DNA of 64,000 nt, from contig JAZBRS010000020.1 of assembly GCA_037176725.1 (NCBI GenBank), positions 59,920,001 through 59,984,000 of the forward strand. Reading direction: 5' to 3'. The position numbers and the translations under genes are program-made. The notes below the pieces were generated by a model, which searched no databases, had not been told where the DNA came from, and was given only the letters and a program-made list of their open reading frames with translations. The DNA is from Posidonia oceanica (Eukaryota; Streptophyta; Magnoliopsida; Alismatales; Posidoniaceae). Each line of letters begins with the position of its first letter. Position 1 is the stretch's first letter. Below are positions 56,639-64,000 of the stretch, in pieces.

Positions 56639-56797
56639 AGTGATAGGTTGACGGACCTATCGCCGAATAGTTAGGGATATCAGCCCGATGATGATAAGTT
56701 GACGGACCTATCGCCGAATAGTTAAGGATATCAGCTCGATGATGATAAGTTGACGAACCTATCGCTGAATAGTTAGGGATATCAGCCCGACGAGGGA
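56639..56797. repeat. Three further 48-bp satellite units in B
   Basis: Unit gataggttgacggacctatc, gccgaatagttagggatatc, agcccgatgat. A subtype of the satellite at 48237-48632, located on the gag side of the unique stretch. Confidence 0.88.
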
Positions 56798-57248
56798 ATG
56801 AATGTAAGAAGTAGAAAGGGATGCATGTTCTTTTTCGGTTTTGTTGATTTTATGCTTTTTATGATTTTCAGGTAAGGCGAGAAAACACAAAAACAAAACA
56901 AAATGAAAAGAAAAGACAATATAGGAATCAAAAGAGAGGTAAGAAGGACTTACCTGTCAGCAACCTCGGGAGGGAGGTGCTAGGTTTGCTCCTACGCTGC
57001 TGATGCTATCAGCGAAGTCCACTGTTGGCAGTGCGGGGAGCACTGGGGCTACTAGAGCTGCTGACGGCAGTGTAGGGAGCACTGGGGTTGCAAAAGTTGG
57101 AGAAGGAATTGACCTAGATGACGCTGTGACTGGTCTTGCTGTCGATGCTGCCATTGCATCTCCGAGTGTCCCTTGGACGAGACAGGAATGGCAGGAAAAC
57201 GGGATTGTGCCGATGGAATCAGAAGGATCTACTGGGGCAGAGTTGGAC

Positions 57249-59416
57249 TCAGAAAACTCTGATGTAGACCCCCGAGGTTCCGGCAACTGCGAAGCCTGTA
57301 GGCTCGGAAGAGGAAGGGTCGACTACACTAAGGTGTGCAAGTGCAGGTATAGGAGTATGTGTAAGTGCTAGCTCCTGCTCGCCAACGCTGATGATCCTGC
57401 GATCGATCAAGCGCTGAACGGCATCCCGAAGAGTGAGGCAATTGTCCGTCGAGTGCCCGGTGGCCCGATGGAAACTGCAGAACTGATCCGTATCATGCCA
57501 CCACGAAAGGGGATTTGGTGGCGGACGGATAGCCGGAAGTCTCAAGAGCGACTCAACTTGAGGGAAGATGACGCTCAATGGTTCAGGGAGAGGTGTGTAA
57601 TCACACTCAGCCCGACGAGGTCGTCTTTGCCATGGATGGAGTCCTTGCTGAGCGGGTGCGACATGATGCACGGGCTCGACAGTGGCAGTGTGCTCAGTGG
57701 GTGCAAAATTAGTTGCGTGCTCTAGCGGAAAAGGGTCTAGCTGACTCTCTGCATAGACAGGCTCTTCGGGAGGATCGGTGCATGCTTCAGTGCGCTGTTC
57801 GGAGCAATCAGGAGCGGAGTTGTTGTTGTTGTTGTTGCGGCGATTGCTGGAGGTGTTGGCTTGCCTAGTAAATGCAGAAAGTGTAGGGAAATGCCCACTT
57901 CGCAGCGAGCTTTCCACGCAGATGCTAGCCCTAATCAGCGATGCATGGCTAGTGATGTGCTGAATGCAAAGCAGAGTCCCAGTCGCTGGCAGCGCCCCTT
58001 CAACGATCATCTCGATAGAATCCTCCTCGGAGGGTCTAACTTTGACCTAGGCGGCTAAGAAGCGCCAGCGATCGACATACTCTCTGAATGGCTCTTAGGG
58101 CCTTTGTCGGATGGCGACGAGATCCTCCCTCTTGGGGATCAAGTCGAGGTTGAAAGCATACTGCTCAAGGAAGGCCTGAGAAAGATTAGTCCAAGTTCGA
58201 ACCGTAGCCATGTCAAGGGAAGTGAACCACTTGAGCGCAGGGTCGGTTAAACTCTTCTGAAATAGGCAGATAAGGAGCCTTTCATCAGCCTGAAGCTGAG
58301 CAAGGTCCTCGTAATATGCCTTCAGATGTGAAATAGGACAACCTTTACCATTATATTTATCGAAGATCGGGATGCAGAACTTCGAAGGGAGTGCGGCCTC
58401 GGGAAAGAGACAGAGGTCGCGAAATTGGTAAGACTGGTGGTCCTTGCCCTGCACTAAACGTAGTGCTTTCTCCAAAACGTCCATCCTATCATTGATGGGG
58501 TCAGGATTAGCTGCCACAAGAGGTGAGGCAGTAGGGGCAAGGACCACATACGCCGTCTGGGTCGCACCGAAGTGCTCCTTCGGATCCACCATTGCGTCGC
58601 CTGGTGGCACGACGTGATGGCCAGCGTATCCGTACAGTGGTGCTGTGTAGGCTGGAAAGTATGCTAGGTTATGAACCTGATGCAAGGGGGATGGGTAGAT
58701 AATATGCTGTGCAATGCGTGGTGCAGAGTGCTGGGGCAACAGTTGCTGCGTAGACGCGGTGCCGAGCAGCGAGCCAGTGGGATACTGTGCTCCAACCAGC
58801 CCAAAGGACTGATCACCAGGTGGCAGAGTTACATGCAGTGCATAGTGCTGTCAGAAGTAGGAGATAGATGCCGTGCCCCCATCACCGAAGTAGTGTGTAG
58901 CTGGGGCGATGGTCTGGGCGGGAGTGCAGTGTGTGCAAGAACAGGCCGCAGAGGAACCTTAGGGGCAACAGGAACACAAGAGGGGCGAACTGATAGAGCC
59001 ATAAACTGCAGTGTGTGGGCAAGCTCCATCAGACGCCGATACCACACTTCAGGGGACCCGTGAGTGGGAACACTGAATTGCAGGACTGGCTGGGGGGCAG
59101 ACTCAAGAGATCGGGAACCTAAGGTAAAGGTCGCCGCAGTAGAAGGGATGTCGGGAGCGACATAACCCTGGGATGAAGGGGTCAGAGGCGCCTCCGGAAC
59201 GCAAGGGGCGGTCCTCAAGACAGACTCGACGACCGGATCCGGAGGGGCACAAGTCTGCCAAAGTCCCGCAGCAAACTGGGGTGCCCTAGACACCTGAGGG
59301 TGGAATCCTGGTGTCACAGAGGGCACGTAGCGAGTGGAAGTGAAATCCGGAGGGACCCAAGTGGTAAGCTCCTCCGAGTCAACAGAAAAGCGGAGCTCAC
59401 CGACAGACTGGGCCAT
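57249..59416 (-). pseudogene. gag of element B (broken)
   Basis: Starts Met-Ala-Gln-Ser-Val-Gly at 59416. The N-terminal Pro-rich part ends in a frameshift near 58850. The capsid core follows from 58739 (Lys-Tyr-Asn-Gly-Lys-Gly-Cys-Pro, then Trp-Phe-Thr-Ser-Leu-Asp at about 58235-58220). TAA near 58097 and TAG near 58055 interrupt it. The last part (58010-57249) has an Asn-rich run, a Pro-rich block, and the zinc-knuckle-like Phe-Cys-Ser-Phe-His...Gly-His-Ser-Thr-Asp-Asn-Cys near 57460, and ends at TGA 57249. It is the most complete gag of the window, about 720 codons. Confidence 0.88.
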
Positions 59417-60845
59417 CGCAGACCGAGTCTAAGTGAGGGAAGGCTGCGATGAGGAAACAAAGATGCAAGACCTAAAGGAGAGCTACTGTCAGAAGCGACG
59501 AGTAGCTCAAAGACAGAGGAGGGACGCTCAGGGTCCGGGCAGCAGATCCCACACCTACCTGCAAAAAGAGTAAAGGTGTTAGAGGTTGAATGCAATAAAG
59601 AGTTATTAGAAGTGCCATGAATGGCATACGTGCATATGATTGCCCTAAAATGCGCTCTCTCACCATGCATGTCTTGAGTAGATGGCCTACTAGGACGCAC
59701 TCATGGGTAATGGGATTGAGACAGACTCCAGGTCAGAAAAAAGTGGGTCTCCATCTAGATCCTTGCCAGAGCTCAGGTAGTAACAGGGTGGTGCGTTGGT
59801 GGCCTCGACCCCGCCAAAAGTGTGGGTGGTACCCTCCACTAACACCGACATGACCCTTGGACAAGGGGGGACAGAACGACTGACTTGCGTCATGCCAAAG
59901 CAGTGGAACAAGAGACCGGGACCGTCCTTCGTAGACTGTGGGTGGACTCAGAAGAGAGGATGCATGCTTTCTAAAATGAATCAAACATGTAAAATGCTTT
60001 AGAGTGTTTTACTTGCGTTTTATTTAACCAAAAAGGGGGAAAATTGCAAGTTATTGGCTCTAGTTGCGCTTAGTTGTTATTGCTTGGCTTTATTGTAGCT
60101 TTTAAATTAAGCAAAGGGGAGCAAGCATGTTTCTACTATCCTAGGCATGGCATGTGCAAAGGGGAAAGAGATAGACAAACATGGCATGCAAACAATCACG
60201 CAACAAAGCAAAAGGCATGCACATGGCATGTGCAAGTGTTCATGGACACGATAGTGAAAAGAAAAACACTTATCACATCAAAATGCAAGTATGCAAGGCA
60301 TGTGCATGTGTAGTGGCATAGCAAGCGTGTAAAAGAAGCATTCATCACTCAAAAAGCACGTATTGTTGCCAAGCAAGTATGTAGGCATGCATAGCGCGAG
60401 AAATAAAGCAATAATGAGCCAACAGATAAAGTAAGTAAAGACAGGTAAGCAGTAAAGCAAATATGAACAGAGCAAAGGATAAAGCATGTAAACAAGCAAG
60501 AATGTCAAAGTAGAGCAAATAACAAAGCATGCTAAGGTGAAGCAGGTGCCAATCCTAAGCAGAGTTGCCACGATGCGACTCACTAGGAGTTGGCACAGGG
60601 GAGCAAACAAATAGGCAAAGGAGAGAAAAGGCACAAGGCAGGCAAAACAAGCGAGCGAGAAACCAAACAAAAGCCGGAGTCTAGTTTCCCCAGCAGAGTC
60701 GCCACTGTGCGACTCGCTGGGAATCAACACAGACAAGCGAGCAAGCAAACAAGGCAGACAAAAGCACAAAGGCAAACAAAAATGCAAACTGCAAGCGAGC
60801 GAAAGCCAAAAGCGAAAGCCAAAAGCGAAAGCCGGAGTGCAATCT
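59417..60845 (-). other. Leader (5' UTR) of element B
   Basis: Noncoding. The part at 59690-59950 is shared with the A and C leaders and includes the hairpin 59854-59867 (CCCTTG/CAAGGG). The PBS-proximal part holds tandem copies of a PBS-containing unit (60555-60863). Confidence 0.7.
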
Positions 60846-60863
60846 CCCCAGTGGAGTCGCCAC
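60555..60863 (-). repeat. Tandem copies of the PBS-containing segment in B
   Basis: PBS-like cores lie at 60561-60570 (agagttgcca, degenerate), 60695-60704 (agagtcgcca) and 60854-60863 (ggagtcgcca, the true site), 134 and 159 bases apart, with similar gcaaacaa/aagccggagt sequence between. The middle copy keeps a PBS of about 17 bases (tccccagcagagtcgcca) but is followed by tgtgcgactc rather than an LTR. Confidence 0.75.
60846..60863 (-). other. Primer-binding site of element B
   Basis: Coding strand TGGCGACTCCACTGGGGA, one base from the LTR at 60865. Same site as in A and C with single-base changes. Confidence 0.88.
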
Positions 60864-60864
60864 T

Positions 60865-63800
60865 GTAGTAATCTCGGTGTTCGGATCATCCATGCATGAT
60901 GCCAAAGCTCGCGTGCACCGATTAGAATCAGGTTCACTATTAGCAGGTGCATCCGAGAAGGAAGACTTAACTCGAAAACACTTAAAAAAGGGGAAAAAGG
61001 AAAGAAAAGGGGGAGATAAGACAAATCAGAGTCGCCACCATGTCTATTAAGTCAGGAGATAAGGAAAGTCGGGGAAATGCATGAATAAACACGCAAAACC
61101 AAGCAAAAGATGCAATGCAAATGAAATGATATGCAATGAGATGTAAATGATGTGACTCGTGCCTAGGATAAAGGCAATATGGTCATTACAGGCCATGAGA
61201 AAGGGTAAGGACTCCTATTACGTGCAGGGAAGGTGTTAGGCACCCTCGACACACTCGAGAATCGATCTTTCTAGGCTTACGCTCGCATACGCAGGGAAAT
61301 GCATGTTTTGAATGCCTAAGTGCCATGAATGCCAAAATTAGATGCTCAATGGTGTGCTCTAAGTGATGGAATGTGAGCAAGGAATTAAACGTGCTATCTA
61401 AGCGCTCAGCAACACTGTCTGTGTTTCGAACCGGGCGAACCCTGGTTCGTGAGAACTCCAAGCAGTAAGCATACTGTCCTAAATGCAAATGCAGACGATA
61501 AAACAAACAGCAATAAAACCAAGCAATGCAGGCGACATGCAAGGGGAAACAACGTCAAACACGCAAAACGGTACGAGAAACGAAAGTAGGCACGCAAAAC
61601 GGTGCAAGAAATGAAAGCAGGCACGCAAAATGGTGCAAGGACGAGCGAAAAGGAAAGCGGGCACGCGAAATGGTGCGAAAACAGGCGAAAGCGAATGCTG
61701 GTACGCAAAATGGTGCAAAAGTGATAGTAGACACGTAAAACGGTGCAAGAGCGAAAGAAAACAAGCGGTGCAAGTGCGAAAACAAAACATCATAAAAGCC
61801 ACGCAATGCAGATGTAAAAACATGCAAAGGGGAAGAATAATAGAAGTAAGGAGAGGCAAGCAGTGTAAGTGTGAAAACAAATACTGCTTAAGAACCACGC
61901 AATGTAGGTGTGAAGACCCGCAAAGGGGAAAGAAAGCAAGCAGAGGGATCACCACTATCCTGTGACTGTTTCCCACTAAACCGTCCCATGATGTGTCTCA
62001 CACGCTGCCAAAAGATCGCGGTGCAATCAGATTGTGGAAAAGGGGGAAGAAGGTCGTGATCAGTAGTGAGTCCAAGGAGAACTCAACCCAAAGACACTAA
62101 GAGTACGCGAAAAGAGGAAGTAGAGTGGATAGACAAGAGGGGAAGCCCTAATCTACATGCATGCAAAACGCAGTGCAAAAACAATGCATGCAATGCAAGT
62201 GATATGCAACAAAGTGCTATGCAGTGGTTCAGAAGGACTTACCTTGGAGATCTGAGGCCTGATCAGAGGTAGACTTGGTCAGCATGGGAATCTGCTCCAC
62301 TAGGATGGTTCAGGTAACTTGGTCACGAAGATCTAGTGGTCCGATTGGGAGTTGCACAGGCCTCAAGATCAGAAGACCCAAGAACTAAGGAAAGGAAGGA
62401 ATCTAAATGCAAAAAGTCCCTAGGGGTGTGCAGAACAGGGCCTCCCACATACAAGGGAGCTAAAGGTGCTTAAAAGTGTGCTAAGGTGCTAAGTGCAATG
62501 ATGTATGGGTGCAATGCATGTAAGAATGCAAGAAAAGGACTTAAATGTAATTAAAATGCGAACCTAGGAACCTGGATGCAATGATTTTAAAAACCAGGGG
62601 CCTAAATGCAATGATTTTTGAAAAATTAGGGGCCTGGATGCAACTTAATGCAAAGCTAGGGACCTACATGCAATGATTTTGAGAAGTTAGGGACCTAGAT
62701 GCAACTAAATGCAAAGCCAGGGACCTAAATGCAAGGATTTTGAAAAGTTAGAGACCTGGATGCAACTAAATGCAAAGCCATGGACCTAAATGCAATATTT
62801 TGGAAAGTTAGGGACCTAGATGCAACTAAATGCAAAGCTAGGGACCTAAATGCAATGAATATGAAAAGTTAGGGACCTGGATGCAACTAAATGCAAAGCC
62901 AAGGACCTAAATGCAATGAATATGCAAACCTAGGGGTCTGGGTGCAATAAAAACAAGTTTTTGGGTTTTTTAATAATGCAATAAGGTTTTAAAACAAAGA
63001 TTAAATGAAATCTGAATGGACTGAGGATGTAAATGCAAAGGCAATAAAATGCAGGGTCTGAAATGCAATGCAATATGGAAAAAAATGCAATTTAAATGAA
63101 TGTTGTGAATGCATGCAGTGGACTAAAATGCAAATTAAATACATGCAAGGGCTAAAATGCAATTTAATATGGTAAAGTATGAAATTAAATGATTTTTCTA
63201 ACATGCAGAGGACTGGAAAGTAATAACAAAATAAAACACGATAAAAGTGCAATGTAATATGGTAAATATGAGATTAAATAAATTTAACGACTGAACAGAG
63301 GACTGATTTGTAAATAAAATAAATAGCAGGAGTTAAGAGTAATGTAATAAGGTAAAAACATGCATTTAAATGACATTTATCAATTGGAGGACCTAGATGT
63401 AAAATAAATAAATAGCTGGATTAAAAACTAAGAGACAGTAAAGTATTTTGAACTACAGCTGGACTAAAATGCAATAAAAATAAATTACAGGGCTAGAACT
63501 AAAGAAAACTAAAATGCTTTGAACTACAGAGGGACTAAGATGCAAAAAAAATAAATGACAGGACTGCAAGTAAATGATATCAGAAGTTTTTAAACTACAG
63601 CAGGACTAACATGTAAATAAAAGAAACTACAGAGATTTCATGCAATGTAATATAGTTTTTATTCAGAATTAAATCAAACTTAAACTGCAACTGGACCTAA
63701 AAGAAAATAAATAAAACTAAAGGGAACAGATGCAATGTGATGGTAAAATATGTAAGATAAGAAAAAATAAAACGAAATCGCAACTAATGCGAATAAAAAA

Positions 63801-64000
63801 AAAGACGCCATTGTAGCCGCTACAGTACCATGCGTGCAGCTCGCCGAGGAAGACGCTGCGCGCGGAGAGGGAGGCGGAGGAGGCTTCGGTAGAGCTCGGG
63901 CTGGCCTGCGAGGGGTCCGGCGGAGGTGTGGTGGGGCTCGGCGGGCGGCGTGGCGGCATGGCACGGCGAGCGGCGTGCTGCACCAGCGGTCGGTGCCGAG
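60865..64000 (-). mobile_element. 5' LTR of element B (runs off the right edge)
   Basis: Begins TGTAGTAATCTCGG. Contains a PBS-like agagtcgccacc at 61028-61039, the conserved GGTGTTAGGCACC block (61202-61285), 30-bp repeats (61550-61760), 60-bp repeats (62570-62945), the AT-rich part and the start of the GC island (63803 onward). It aligns with F (48921 on) and with the 3' LTR (43410-44790). By comparison with F, about half lies outside the window. Confidence 0.9.
62570..62945 (-). repeat. About 60-bp tandem repeats in B 5' LTR
   Basis: Six units of the gatgcaactaaatgcaaagc type. They show what lies around the point where the 3' LTR is cut (43410). Confidence 0.9.

Larger units (their letters stand above)
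55004..57248 (-). other. Internal region of B between F and gag, no recognised gene
   Basis: Contains the second hairpin copy (55020-55046), a unique stretch (55200-56640) and three 48-bp satellite copies (56639-56797). A plus-strand open frame at 55416-55679 (87 codons) and a minus-strand frame at 56094-56366 match no family I know; either could be decayed captured sequence. A minus-strand frame at 56957-57286 (Ala/Pro/Ser-rich) overlaps the end of gag by about 38 bases and could be the start of a gag-pro linker. Confidence 0.5.
43410..64000 (-). mobile_element. Element B: minus-strand gag-only gypsy element with very long LTRs
   Basis: Truncated 3' LTR 43410-46891, PPT 46892-46904, 3' UTR, solo LTR F (inserted), further internal sequence, gag 57249-59416, leader, PBS 60846-60863, and 5' LTR from 60865 past the window end. 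The two LTR copies align (43410 with about 62635). No RT, RNase H or integrase is found in about 7.9 kb of internal sequence, so B, like C, is non-autonomous. Its leader, PBS, gag start and 3' UTR order match C and A, but its LTRs differ. Confidence 0.85.

Overview
This window is plant nuclear DNA, probably angiosperm heterochromatin. It consists almost entirely of nested and decayed Ty3/gypsy LTR retrotransposons of the Tat/Ogre type. The diagnosis rests on four features: a primer-binding site matching a tRNA 3' end (TGGCGACTCCGCTGGGGA, the tRNA-Arg-type site I recall for Tat/Ogre elements), a second archaeal-type RNase H between RT-RNase H and integrase, plant-mobile-domain-like extra ORFs, and very long LTRs with tandem repeats in the 3' untranslated region. 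I see no host gene, rRNA, tRNA gene or CRISPR. The species cannot be named from the sequence.

Layout. (E) 1-2286: a minus-strand LTR running off the left edge, inserted into (D). (D) 2287-10820: a plus-strand Tat-type element with G-patch, RT, RNase H, archaeal-type RNase H, integrase and an antisense plant-mobile-domain-like ORF; both ends are missing. (C) a minus-strand gag-only element: 3' LTR 10821-13838, gag 17850-19955, PBS 21093-21110, and a 5' LTR split in two (21112-23201 and 41977-43409). It is interrupted by a 2.2-kb solo LTR of another family (15665-17844, TSD gatgg) and by (A). (A) 23202-41971: a complete plus-strand element with both LTRs, PBS, PPT, pol and a sense plant-mobile-domain-like ORF, flanked by gacgc/gacac. 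It inserted into a hairpin cluster of C's LTR, which belongs to its own family. (B) 43410 to beyond 64000: a second minus-strand gag-only element (truncated 3' LTR 43410-46891, gag 57249-59416, PBS 60846-60863, 5' LTR from 60865). It contains (F), a 6.1-kb solo LTR at 48921-54998 with a perfect catgg duplication.

A, B and C share an architecture: a leader with a conserved small hairpin, gag, and a hypervariable 3' UTR built of minisatellites. B and C have no pol and could only have moved with proteins supplied by relatives. A has pol but has lost the gag core and protease.

The most notable signals are these. The pol frame of A carries 23 in-frame stops, 20 of them TAG and none TAA, with almost no indels. 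Each A/C-family LTR carries about seven clusters of back-to-back hairpins with the same 9-bp stem (GTTGGACGC/GCGTCCAAC). A 3' UTR hairpin is shared by A and B with a compensatory base-pair change. A PBS-like sequence recurs inside every LTR whose internal-side end is in the window. Tandem units in B's 3' UTR carry a tRNA T-arm/box-B-like motif.
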